From Tolypocladium sp. Sup5 PDA-1 (taxonomy: Eukaryota; Ascomycota; Sordariomycetes; Hypocreales; Ophiocordycipitaceae), in assembly GCA_000750105.3 (NCBI GenBank), contig JPHH03000026.1, forward strand, positions 1-64,000: a DNA stretch of 64,000 nucleotides. The letters run 5' to 3'. The translations under genes and the position numbers were made by a program. This document shows, one piece after another, positions 55,246 through 64,000 of this stretch; position 1 is the first letter of the stretch, and every line of letters starts with the position of its first letter. The notes under the pieces are model-generated. The model was not told the DNA's origin. It was given only the letters and a program-made list of their open reading frames with translations, and did no database searches.

Positions 55246-56932
55246 CGCCAGGTTGCCCACCGTTGTGATGGCGGATGTCGTGCTGTAAGATGTTTGAGCC
55301 GTGACACTGGCTTTCTATGTCTGTGGATGAAGCCAAAATGCAAAGCAACAGAACGTATGTGCTGACAGCCCCGATGTAAGCGCGATGACCCTCATCGGCG
55401 ATTGCAGTTTGTGGCTGCTTGCGTGGCTGCTTACCAACCTAGGATTCGGAAGAGCTCAGCCTTCTGCGTGTGTCCTCTGAGGGTTAGGGTTAATGCGGCC
55501 AAACGCAAAGAGATTTAGAGTTGCGCCGCCGTCTTCAATCTGCGGCTCCAACCAGAATGGCCGAGTAATGCCATGTGGGAAATTTGCATTTTAAACTGTT
55601 GCGGTGTCGGTCTCTCAGCCCGGCCCCCAGACTCCCTGGCGGAGTGCCACTCCAAATGCAACCTCACTGCCGGTGGTATGGCAGGTGTGAGTAACCTTGC
55701 GTTGAAGCTGTTGATCTTTTGTTTAGCAGTGTTGGACTTTCTGGTAGAACGGCTGGTCGCTTTTGGAATTCTTAATGGTTGTGGAAGTAAACACTTTCTG
55801 TTCAATTTCTGTTACTGCCTGGAGAACGGACTACGCCGTGCTCAATCAAAGCGGCTGTATCCTGTGGCATCTTGCCCTGACGCCCAGTCCAAAATGTACG
55901 CATCAAGTCTGCCAGGATTCTTCAGCATGGGTGTGGCTGCGTGCGTGATGGCGGTTTGCCGTGGGCGCTGTACCGTAAATAGCTTCCCACGTCTTTGGTT
56001 CCGGTCAATGCCCAACTGGGACAGCATCTGTTGGCGAAACGCAGATTTAGCGGAATAAATCTAGCCACTCCTTTCCCCCGCCTAACATGGGTTACTCCAT
56101 CCGGCGGCTGGCCAGGAGCGGCGTTCAGGATGTGGATGATTGGGGGCAAGCCGGAGCAAGTTACTAGAGACGGGAGGGAGGCAACAAGGTATATAAGTAA
56201 AATAATGTCCATCGCCACCATACAGGCGCAATGTCGGCCTACCCGCCAAGCCAGGAAGTCATGACGAGGAGTCTTTTTGCGGCTCGGCGGAGGTCGTGGA
56301 CGTGGAAACAGGCCGGCTACACGAGCTCCCCTACACATCAGGGAAGATGATGCAGGAAACTACACCTGGGTGAGCCCGTTGCCCTCAAACCTGATCGAGA
56401 ACCATCACGCGCTCAGTGCTGGTCAACTGCAGCAAGCCCCTCATGCATCGATACGCCTTGGATCGTCCCGTAGAATCCGGCGGAGGGTTTGCATGCATGG
56501 CCAACAACTCGGCGTGTAGTCTACCCGCCAGCATGTAAGCCGTCGTAAGCGACTCCAGCCCCACGTTTCGACTTTGGAGAACCACCCAACTATTGCGCAA
56601 CGTCGATGGTGCCCAGCCTCAAACACCATCGTATTCTGGTCGGGTTCTGCACCAGGACGCGTAATGCCTCGGGTACTTTCCACAAATAGCCATCGTCAGA
56701 AGCCGCTAGTTTCCATTCGTCCCAATGAGACAGACTCGTACGATTGCAACACGAGGCCATGTCTAAAACCAAACGTCCTTCCAGACTTGACTCTTGAGTG
56801 CTTCCACGGGGAATCGAACATTGCATTTACTCTGGTGCTCTGAGCACCGACAGAAGATATCACGTTGAAGCCGCCACTGGACCTGTCTCGAGACGTCGCG
56901 AACTTCCCAATCGCTTTGTATCGACAGCAAAT
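55246..56932. other. Intergenic region, no gene supported
   Basis: ORFs at 55515-56058 and 55922-56338 overlap on opposite strands, without leader, domain or splice support. Probable promoters at both ends. Confidence 0.5.
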
Positions 56933-58016
56933 ATGACGCGTTGCACCAGCGAGAACTCGAGATGGCCCTTGGAGAGGCGTCTATACTGGCTGAGAAACGT
57001 TCAATGCCTCATCTCAGTCGTGAATCTCATTACCACTACATACCTGCTGAGCTACATCAGTTCGAGGACTTCGTTGGGAATTGAAGGCGGATTGATTGTA
57101 TCATGCATCATGGTAAGTTCGTCCAGATCACAGCAGTGTTCGCCTATTCAGCTGTGGGGCCCGTCTTACACCTTTTCATCAAGGTCATTGACCTTGAAGA
57201 ACGAGCACTGCTAACTTGCATGCACTCCAAAGGCCGGACTGACCCTCCTCACTACCCTGCTGGGTAACTGGTGCGGCCACCACTTCTCCGGATACTATAA
57301 GCGAGGATGCCTCTCGCTCTTTATTGTATTCGACTTGTGGTGCATTGGACTGCAGGTCCCCGTAATTGCTGTCCTCGCCATTGCTGGACTGCCTTGGAAC
57401 TGCGAGGGGTTGACATCAGTGAACAGTAAGTTCTCCGTGTCGTCGTCTGTACCCGAGAGCAGACGAAAAGAAGAAACAGTATCATTGCTGGCACATTCGG
57501 AGCCCTGATGCTAACGGGGAGTAGATCCGGGAGAACCCAGTTCTGGGTATGCTACTGTCGGCTTTGGGAACGGCAACGTGCGAGGTGGCCTCGACAGGTA
57601 TTGTGGTATACCCAAGTCGTCCTTTTGGCTATCCATCATCTTAATGTGAGCATACCTGTGGCCCAATATGCCTACCCAACCCTTACGTTCAGCCTAACAC
57701 CGTCATCAGGGTCCTGTATTTCTACGCCATTGGCCTCCTGATCAGACAGATAGTTGCCATGCGCCGCAGGGCCAAGGGTTCCAAGAACCAAGACGGCTTC
57801 CTCGAGACGGCAGGGGCTTCTCGATCACGTTTGACGGACACGGGCGTGGCATCGTACGAACACTTCGACGAGTCTGCGACGGTGCAAACGCGACCACAAC
57901 ACGGCGCCATTGGTGATGACCTGGGAGCTTCGCCAGAAGATGTGGATGCAAGGGCACCACCCCCGTACACCCCCGGCGGCGCAGACGTGAGGCATTTTTT
58001 GAAAAAGAAGTGATGG
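56933..58016 (+). CDS. Small four-helix membrane protein, unknown function
   Basis: Four exons: 56933-57112, 57233-57425, 57525-57645 and 57710-58013 (stop to 58013). They give 265 aa in phase; introns are 120, 99 and 64 bp. Four hydrophobic helices: VQCLISVVNLITTTYLLSYI, AGLTLLTTLLGNWCG, LFIVFDLWCIGLQVPVIAVL and VLYFYAIGLLIRQIVAM, with a short soluble loop between helices 3 and 4. The C-terminal 85 residues are polar and end in PPPYTPGG..HFLKKK; PPPY could be a ubiquitin-ligase WW-binding motif and the KKK end an ER-retrieval-like signal (inference). The topology resembles MARVEL-type fungal proteins, but no signature is decisive. The start could lie upstream at 56798 in the same frame. Confidence 0.6.
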
Positions 58017-58439
58017 AAACATATACTTAATTCCTTGATGTGCCGTACATCGAGGGGCACAAGGGACAGACGAAAGATTGTGCAATGACGCGGAATACGT
58101 CATCCGGGGAAGTCAGCGGCTGCGACAGAATCAAGTTCCATAAGAAAGAACAAATTGATCAAGGTCTACTCTGCATTTGCCCATGAAAGAGAAATGAGGT
58201 GAGGCAGAAAGGAAGGATGGTCGTGGCCAAGGCAGAGAGGTGGGGGAAGTTGACATAAGCGGCGTCCCGTGTTGAACGGAATTAATATTATTATCGATCC
58301 GCAATTTCTCACTCGACGCCCCTGACTGCCCCTGATCACAAGCGAGGCTCTCGGTAAGGCTCGTGAGCGCAACGACAGCGCTTTGCACTCGATCAAGCTC
58401 GTGCTTTAGACAACTGTGAGGCAGCTGTGAAGCAGCCTC
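58017..58439. other. Intergenic, no gene seen
   Basis: 3' flank of the membrane-protein gene and promoter of the next plus-strand ORF. Confidence 0.5.
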
Positions 58440-58894
58440 ATGACCGACCTGACGATGCCGCCGCCGCCGCCGCCGCCGCCCGCTCTACGAGAGTTGGAGC
58501 GCAACGTCACCGCCAACACCAACGACAATCGCGCCGCGCCGCCCCCAAAGCGCAAGAGATTCGCAGACGGCCAATTCAACGCAGCCAAGGTCTGCTGCCC
58601 AGGAAACGCGTCGAACGGAGCTACTCGCAAGCCACGCGCGACAACGTCATCATGTACCTCGTCCATCACCGAGTCCACGATCCAGCCTCCCGAAGGGCCG
58701 ACGAACGCGGCTTCCGCACCGCGACGCAGCGCGAGGCGGCCAAGCACTTCCTCATTCCTCTTTCAACCATCACCGTGTGGTACAGGAAGAGGGACGTGTT
58801 CGCAGGTGTAGCTCCCAAGGAGAAGGCGGTTCCCGGGACTTCAGCTACATGCACGTCAGACTCGAATCAGCTTTCCGACCAAGCGCTGAATTAA
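58440..58894 (+). CDS. Probable small DNA-binding protein, frame interrupted
   Basis: The ATG at 58440 opens a proline-run N-terminus with a nuclear-localisation-like PPPKRKRFADGQFNAAK. The matching continuation, RKRVERSYSQATRDNVIMYL and then REAAKHFLIPLSTITVWYRK, lies in another frame and ends at 58894. That second part looks like a helix-turn-helix of the type seen in several fungal short proteins. The two frames meet around 58590-58605 (GCCAAGGTCTGCTGCCCAG), where I find no plausible intron: GT..AG there is only 13 bp. A one-base indel, real or from sequencing, is the simplest cause. Type and function are tentative. Confidence 0.45.
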
Positions 58895-59239
58895 TCCGCG
58901 AATCGCCTTTCACGCCCGGACCTGAACCCCTACCACGGCCAAACGCGCCATCGATCCGACCGAGATCCTACCGAAGCATAGTTTGGCTCCGGGACACCAC
59001 ATTGGCGCCATCGTCGAAGGGTCCCGTCTGCAATGGGACGCTGCGCTTACACGGCTGCTCCAGGCGGACAATTTAACTACCGGATTCCACACAGGCTGAA
59101 CCCAGCAAGTACCGGCTCCGGGGAGGTTACGTGATGGAGGACTGGATGAAGTGATATATAAAAGAGCCCAGCGGAGGTGCTCTCGAAGGCCTTTCACAAC
59201 CCTCCGTCATCAACTTCAGTCCCATCTGATATCCCCATC
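58895..59239. other. Promoter region of the PL20 gene
   Basis: No gene is seen. A strong TATATAAAA lies at 59155-59163, 77 bp before the ATG. Confidence 0.6.
59155..59163 (+). promoter_or_regulatory. TATA box of the glucuronan lyase gene
   Basis: TATATAAAA, 77 bp upstream of the ATG at 59240; the best TATA match seen in the window. Confidence 0.6.
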
Positions 59240-60022
59240 ATGGTCGCCCTCAAGCCCCTCCTCGCCGCCTCGCTGGTCCTCCTCGCCTCGCCCGGCGCCC
59301 AGCCCTCCCGGAGCTTCTACAACTCGGGCACCCTCAACGGCTGGGACTTCGTCCGCCACGAGCACCAGGGCACCGTCTCGCAGGTCGACAACGTCACATT
59401 CAAGGGCCCCTCGGCGCTCAAGATGACGCAGCAGTACGACGCCAGCTACCACGGCCGCTACCACTCCGAGGTCGACCACAACTACGGCTACCAGCGCGGC
59501 GACGAGCTCTTCTACGGCTTCGCCTTCCGCCTCTCCGACTCGTGGCAGTTCCAGGACCAGTCGTACAACATCGCCCAGTTCATTGCCAACCGCCCGGGGG
59601 CCGGCTGCGGCGGCGACGACTGGATGCCCTCGGCCATGGTCTGGGTCCAGGGCAACCAGCTCACCTCGCGCATCGTCAGCGGCCACTACCGCCAGCCCAA
59701 CTGCGGCCGCAGCATCGAGCCCCTGCGCAACCTCGCCACCGTCAGCGCGGGCCAGTGGCACCGGGTCGTCGTCCAGGCCAAGTGGGCGAGCGACAGCTCC
59801 GGCTCCTACAGGATCTGGTTCGACGGCAAGAAGGTCTTTGAGCGCGTCGGCGTGGCCACCACCCTCGACGATGACAGCGTCTTCCAGTTCCGCGTCGGGC
59901 TGTACGCCAACAGCTGGCACGACGACAAATACATGAAGGGCAGCCAGGGCTTCCGCCAGATCTGGTACGACGAGGTTGCCGTTGGCACCATGTTTAAGGA
60001 CGTCGATCCGGACCAGCAGTAG
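59240..60022 (+). CDS. Secreted polysaccharide lyase family 20 (glucuronan lyase-like)
   Basis: 260 aa, single exon. Start ATG 59240 opens a signal peptide (MVALKPLLAASLVLLASPGA). The mature domain begins RSFYNSGTLNGWDFVRHEHQ and keeps the family layout: YHGRYHSEVDHNYGYQRGDE, FYGFAFRL, QSYNIAQFIANRPG, WMPSAMVWVQGNQL, WHRVVVQAKW, YRIWFDGKK and FQFRVGLYANSWHDD. This matches fungal PL20 beta-1,4-glucuronan lyases, a beta-jelly-roll fold that cleaves polyglucuronic acid by beta-elimination. Length is typical. Codon use is extremely GC3-biased, suggesting strong expression when induced. Acts outside the cell on algal, bacterial or fungal glucuronan (inference from family). Confidence 0.9.
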   Translation: MVALKPLLAASLVLLASPGAQPSRSFYNSGTLNGWDFVRHEHQGTVSQVDNVTFKGPSALKMTQQYDASYHGRYHSEVDHNYGYQRGDELFYGFAFRLSDSWQFQDQSYNIAQFIANRPGAGCGGDDWMPSAMVWVQGNQLTSRIVSGHYRQPNCGRSIEPLRNLATVSAGQWHRVVVQAKWASDSSGSYRIWFDGKKVFERVGVATTLDDDSVFQFRVGLYANSWHDDKYMKGSQGFRQIWYDEVAVGTMFKDVDPDQQ

Positions 60023-60109
60023 ATGCCCCTACACATATGTCCCACGGTATTTGTAGTCAATAAGAGTAAATTTGTGAGAATGCGACTTCACTATGTTATA
60101 TGTCATTAT

Positions 60110-60550
60110 TCAATGTGGTAACAATCCAGATCCATGTAGACTGCCTGGCCCTGTTGGTCCATCGCCATGATAATCGCCAGCCAACGTCGACTGTTCACTT
60201 AACCAGCTCGCATTGTCCGAGTCTGCCCGTGCCGCCTCGTTGCCGTCGCGGCTATCCCGTTGTGTCGACTCGGTTCCCTCGAGGACCCTCCGTGTTACCG
60301 CCTCGTTTCTGTTCTGGCAATCCCTCCTCGCCGTCTCCGTCTCGTCGCCGCCACAGCTCTGGCTCCTCGAAGAAGTCACGGCCTCCGTGCTGCGCCGCCT
60401 CGGTGGTGCTTTCTCTCTTGACGCCTCATCCTGCATCAAGGCGCGCTGTCGCTTCTCGAACCGCTTCTCCTTGCGAGAAACGTAGAATGAACGCCCGCAG
60501 GCGAAGAGGGCGATGAGTAGGGACGCCATGGACGTTGAGGGAAGATGCAT
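60110..60550 (-). CDS. Small basic protein with one N-terminal hydrophobic segment
   Basis: 146 aa from ATG 60550. A hydrophobic stretch (MASLLIALFACGRSFYV) is followed by a highly charged helix (SRKEKRFEKRQRALMQDEAS), then a Ser/Arg/Glu-rich tail with no domain. The hydrophobic-then-basic-helix layout is known from several short fungal proteins of unknown function. It is a single exon, and its 3' end lies 88 bp from the PL20 3' end. Confidence is limited because the tail composition is low-complexity. Confidence 0.45.
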   Translation of the reverse strand: MHLPSTSMASLLIALFACGRSFYVSRKEKRFEKRQRALMQDEASREKAPPRRRSTEAVTSSRSQSCGGDETETARRDCQNRNEAVTRRVLEGTESTQRDSRDGNEAARADSDNASWLSEQSTLAGDYHGDGPTGPGSLHGSGLLPH

Positions 60551-60944
60551 GTTCGCAGTCGTGCTCAAAGCGTGTTCTTTGACATCCGAGTAGCTCTCTG
60601 GGATGCATTCGATAAGGTTATTTGATGAAAATGACAGGTACGATGATCATGAGTCGAGGTCGAGAACTGGGTTACGAAGTATGACCTCACCATTCAGCGG
60701 TCGTGAGCTAGCGCCGCCAGAACTAATGTCAAGTTCTGGCCTGAGCGCATCGCCAACAACACAATTTGTCGAGGCGTTTTAAACAAATTATCCCGGTGCC
60801 CAGTATATTGTAAACCCTTAATTAACTGCACATATCTCCGTCTTTGTGTCAGTTTTACAGTAGTACGGACTATAGCGAGCATTTACCCCCAGTTCAGCTC
60901 GTCTATTTGCCATAATCGCCGCCTTTCTATACAACCACCACCGA
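60551..60944. other. Intergenic, no gene seen
   Basis: AT-rich sequence between the small-protein promoter and the mannosyltransferase 3' end. Confidence 0.5.
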
Positions 60945-62922
60945 TCATGCCCTCCTCCTGTGCAACAAGCAGTGGCGGCCCCATTTCCTCTTGAACCTAT
61001 CAGGAACAATCTGGAGATCAGGGACCCAAAGCGTCCGTGCAAGAATGTGGGTATTGGCAGCGTCGAGGAACGGCTCGCACTTGACAATGTCCCACGTCTG
61101 CGTATCAGCAATATAGTCCGGCTCGTTTGGCGGCAGCGGATCCGTCCTCTCAGGGAACTGCGTGTCCACAAGGAATGAGCACATTCGCAGCTCGACGTAC
61201 TTGCCCATGTCCTCTTCGTTGCGGTCATTGAGGCCGCTCGTCGGCAGCCACGTGCCGCTCCAGAAGCCAAACCCGGTCTTGGCCTCGGAGAACTCGCCTG
61301 GCAAAAGCCCACGGAACTCGGAGCGCACAAACTTGGCGTGCATGTCCCGCGGGAGAAAGTAGGACGACGGGAAGCGGTACCACTCCTTGCCCAAGCAAAC
61401 AAGGTCGCCTTCTCCGCCCACGGCCTTTTGGCCCTCGCTGCTATTCCAGAGGGGTTTATAGATGCTCAGTGGAGCATTGTATCCAGAGTATATGCCGTAG
61501 ATTCGAGACAAGCTGACATCCAGCGATAGAAAGACGACGATGCTGACAGCCAATAGCTTCAAGCGCGCAGGAATCTTCCCCATGAGCGTGCTTGGGTCGG
61601 CGTTGCCAATAGCAGACAGGAGAATGTGCAGCGACATGGAGGCATTGAGAGCAAGGAAGGGATACACAGGGTACATGAACCTCTCTTCCTTGTGCGGCTG
61701 GGCGGTGAAGATGGCCAGCCACATGTAGAACGGCGCGACAAACACAATCGTTCGCAGCCCAGTCTGAAAGCCATGCCCAGACGGTGCGACAACCTTCTGG
61801 ATAAAGAACAAGGGCAAGGCCACTAAGGCCAGAATGAACCATATGTTGAAGTTCAGGGCCAGGTTCTTAAAGTAAAAGGTCCAGGGCTCGGTGCCGTACA
61901 GCTCAGGGCCGCCGGTCGACGAGAAGATGTTGTACTTGATGATGTTCCAGGTGACGACTGCGGCCTTCTTGTAGAAGAACAGGTTGATGATGAAGTCGAA
62001 GAACTGGAGCCGGTAAGTAACATCCAAGCCACCAGGCGATGCACACGTACCACAATGAGCAAGCCAGCAATAACACCACGGAAGAGCCGGATGATGGACT
62101 CAATAAACGTCTCCCTGTCACTGAAGAGCGTGAACACGACTTCCTCGAGGATGTACGGCGCGCAAAGTGCCGCGGCGAAAGGCCAGCCGAGAATGCCTGC
62201 CATGGCGAACCAGAAGATGCCCTGAGAGGTCTTGAGGCCTCCCCGCCAGTTCATGAACGAGGCAGCTCCCAGCATGCACATGTACATGGCAAAGCTCGAG
62301 GGCAGGAATGCCGTACTGGCGTGAAAGTTTCCAGGACTAGTGACCGTGGCAATCAGGAAGAAGATGCCGATCCTGCCGTTCAGGGTGGAGCTGACGACCT
62401 TGAACATGACGGTCTGGCAGAGAGCACAGACAAAGGCGAGGCCGTAGCGGACAAAGTAGAACTCGGCCATCTTCACGGTTGAGTTACCAATTCTGCTGGG
62501 CCATGAGAGTGCAGTGTAGCCTCACCTTGGTGGACTGGGGCAGCAATCGTCGCACGTTGCCGACAACCGCGTGCAGGGCAACGTACAGCCAGCTGCGGAT
62601 GGCGTACTCGGGAGAGTACTCCCACGTCTGCAGGCCGTAGCCATGGGAGAGGTAGTGCGCGGGCTCCCAGTAGTTGAACGTCTCATCACAGTCCTGGATG
62701 GGCGCGAACAGGGCCGCAACGACGTTGGCGGCCAAGAAGATGTAGAACGCCGTGATGGGCTCAATGGGATACGGGCCCTTGCGCCTGTCGCGAAGGATGC
62801 ATTAGCAATGACGCGGGAAGCACGGAGGCACGGCGAGGTAATCTTGGGCCGCACTTCTTCTTCGCATGGCCGGCAGCGGGATGCTCGAACTGCCGCGTCT
62901 CTTCGGCTGGTTTGGGAGCCAT
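60945..62922 (-). CDS. alg9: ALG9-type alpha-1,2-mannosyltransferase (GT22)
   Basis: Four exons: 62922-62855, 62784-62526, 62470-62051 and 62003-60945. They join in phase to 601 aa; introns are 70, 55 and 47 bp. The N-terminus has AANVVAALFAPIQDCDETFN, containing the DE pair of the first luminal loop typical of GT22 enzymes, then YWEPAHYLSHGYGLQTWEYS. About ten membrane helices follow, with FTAQPHKEERFMYPVYPFLA, the HKEERF motif strongly diagnostic of dolichol-linked mannosyltransferases. ALG9 adds alpha-1,2-mannose to the lipid-linked oligosaccharide on the luminal side of the ER for N-glycosylation. Length suits ALG9 rather than PIG-B or SMP3. The gene is a housekeeping one and is divergent from the NAF1-like gene, 461 bp apart. 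Confidence 0.9.
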
Positions 62923-63383
62923 GGCGACTCGTGTGCTGGGACTCTGGGAGCTGTGTTGTTGGTGTTGAAACCTGTCGTCATCGCGTTGGGGAGCTCAACT
63001 TTTTGGAGGGGACCCCTGCCCAGTGGCCCACCAACTCGGTGAGCTCCCGGTGAAGGCGCGCTAATGCAGCCCGGTATCCACCAGGCAAGCCTTCACCTCG
63101 ATTTTTCTCTGAGACGAGGACCCTGCAAGGCTGGAATTTTTCCAACGTGCGAGTCTGCTGCTGTTCTGCAACCAACCGCTTCGGACAAACCTCATACAAG
63201 GCTCTGCTGCCGTCGCTTGTATTAATACTGCCTTTGGACATTTCCTCTCTCTTCTGTCTCAAGCCAACTATAAACAAGTCCCGTCGACCGTCCTTTCGTT
63301 GCCCCGCGGCACGGCGCAACTGACGGCGAAGTTCAAGCGAAGACAGATCTCGAGACGATCCATACCGACAAGGCTCAGAAACC
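62923..63383. promoter_or_regulatory. Divergent promoter region of ALG9 and NAF1-like genes
   Basis: 461 bp between divergent ATGs. No TATA box is evident, as is common for housekeeping genes. No internal gene. Confidence 0.55.
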
Positions 63384-64000
63384 ATGTCGGGCTTCCAGAT
63401 CCCCGGCCTGGGACAGGCCAAGCCGAACGAGACCCTGCCTCCTCTCCTCCCACCGTCCGATGCCGTCGTTGCAGCCGCCGCCCCCTCTGAAACAGACGCT
63501 CAGATGCAAGACGCGAACCAGCCAGCGGCTGAGCCAGCGGCCGAACCGGCGGCAAGTGAGAAGAAAGAAGAAGAGGCCAAGCCCAGTGAGGGATATCACG
63601 TGCCGCAAGACCAACCTGCGACGGAAGACGCAATGGCCGTTGATCAGCCAGAGAGCCCTCCGTCGTTAACACATGCCCTGGAGGCGGCCATCGGAGGACT
63701 CGAGACTTCCAACACAACACAGCAGCCGCATGCAGAACTGCAGACGGAACCACAAACACAAGAAGCGCCGCCGCCGGCCGAACTGCAAAACGACCAAGGT
63801 GCGAACCCAGAATGGGAGCTTGACTCGTCGCCGTACGAGTCGTCCTCAGAGTCCAGCAGCTCCGACTCCTCGGACGAGGATTCCGACAATGAGGGTTACG
63901 AGCTCCTCGGCGTCGAAGAGACTGCACGTCTGCTGATGGAGACGGAGGGCGTTTCCGACGACGAAGGTGCGAGAGGCGGAGCGGCGACGACGGCGAATCA
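63384..64000 (+). CDS. naf1: NAF1-like H/ACA RNP assembly factor, 5' part
   Basis: Open from ATG 63384 (MSGFQIPGLGQAKP) to the window edge, 205 codons, incomplete at the 3' end. The translated region is acidic and low-complexity: EPAAEPAASEKKEEEAKP, then the ordered segment PEWELDSSPYESSS, a serine/aspartate cluster, and LLGVEETARLLMETEG. The PEWE(L/V)DSSPYESSS block followed by an LL..EE.AR.L(M) helix is what I know from filamentous-fungal NAF1 N-termini. The Gar1/Naf1 domain that would confirm it lies beyond the edge. NAF1 acts in the nucleus, escorting H/ACA snoRNP assembly. Confidence 0.72.
   Translation, partial: MSGFQIPGLGQAKPNETLPPLLPPSDAVVAAAAPSETDAQMQDANQPAAEPAAEPAASEKKEEEAKPSEGYHVPQDQPATEDAMAVDQPESPPSLTHALEAAIGGLETSNTTQQPHAELQTEPQTQEAPPPAELQNDQGANPEWELDSSPYESSSESSSSDSSDEDSDNEGYELLGVEETARLLMETEGVSDDEGARGGAATTAN

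Noticed and set aside
55573..56058. 161-codon Cys-rich plus ORF
   Set aside because: The cysteines are scattered, there is no leader, and it overlaps ORFs on the other strand. No support as a secreted protein.
59216..59920. 234-codon minus-strand ORF rich in Val/Ala/Glu
   Set aside because: Antisense shadow of the PL20 gene, caused by its extreme third-position GC bias.
1..64000. CRISPR array, operons, ribosome binding sites
   Set aside because: The sequence is eukaryotic, with intron-bearing genes. No regularly spaced direct repeats of CRISPR type are present.
1..64000. tRNA or rRNA genes
   Set aside because: None recognised by eye. A covariance-model scan would be needed to exclude a tRNA.

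Overview
The window looks like nuclear DNA of a filamentous ascomycete (Pezizomycotina, most likely Sordariomycetes; inference). The genes carry many short spliceosomal introns (about 45-120 bp, GT..AG, with CTAAC/CTGAC-type branch sites). The families are typical of these fungi: Zn2Cys6 factor, PTH11-like receptor, P450, sedolisin, Clr5-ankyrin, NB-ARC/TPR NLR, 2EXR and F-box proteins. Gene models were joined by hand from splice motifs and reading phase. For most multi-exon genes the joined length is an exact multiple of three, but no transcript data were available.

Layout. 0-13 kb is gene-poor and rich in decay. It holds a secreted Cys-rich protein, a MITE-like element, a broken fungal-family gene, a 2EXR protein, an F-box gene split by a 25-bp tandem duplication, and a wrecked GH92 mannosidase. 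13.7-17.3 kb has an intact secreted GH5 glucanase and a Zn2Cys6 regulator. 17.8-24.3 kb is a compact locus of choline/amino-acid permease, choline-oxidase-like GMC flavoprotein and betaine-aldehyde-dehydrogenase-like ALDH. This fits choline uptake and oxidation to glycine betaine. Its promoters share the exact 10-mer TTTGCCTAAA. 24.7-28.2 kb has gene fragments and a GNAT acetyltransferase, followed by a sedolisin.

31.3-43.7 kb is the most unusual part. Two diverged direct copies of a segment with CHAT-domain (caspase-like) remnants flank a fungal-specific gene and a Clr5-ankyrin gene. A full-length PNP/NB-ARC/TPR NLR lies just beyond. The ankyrin gene has a stop codon followed by 89 further in-frame codons encoding an acidic tail. 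The NLR repeats show a two-unit higher-order period. This resembles a fast-evolving fungal self/non-self recognition block.

44.5-64 kb holds an amidase, a Yvc1/TRP-like calcium channel, a PTH11-like receptor convergent with a P450, a four-helix membrane protein, a probable DNA-binding protein with a frame break, a PL20 glucuronan lyase, a small membrane protein, the ALG9-type mannosyltransferase and, running off the edge, a NAF1-like gene. The last two are divergent housekeeping genes.
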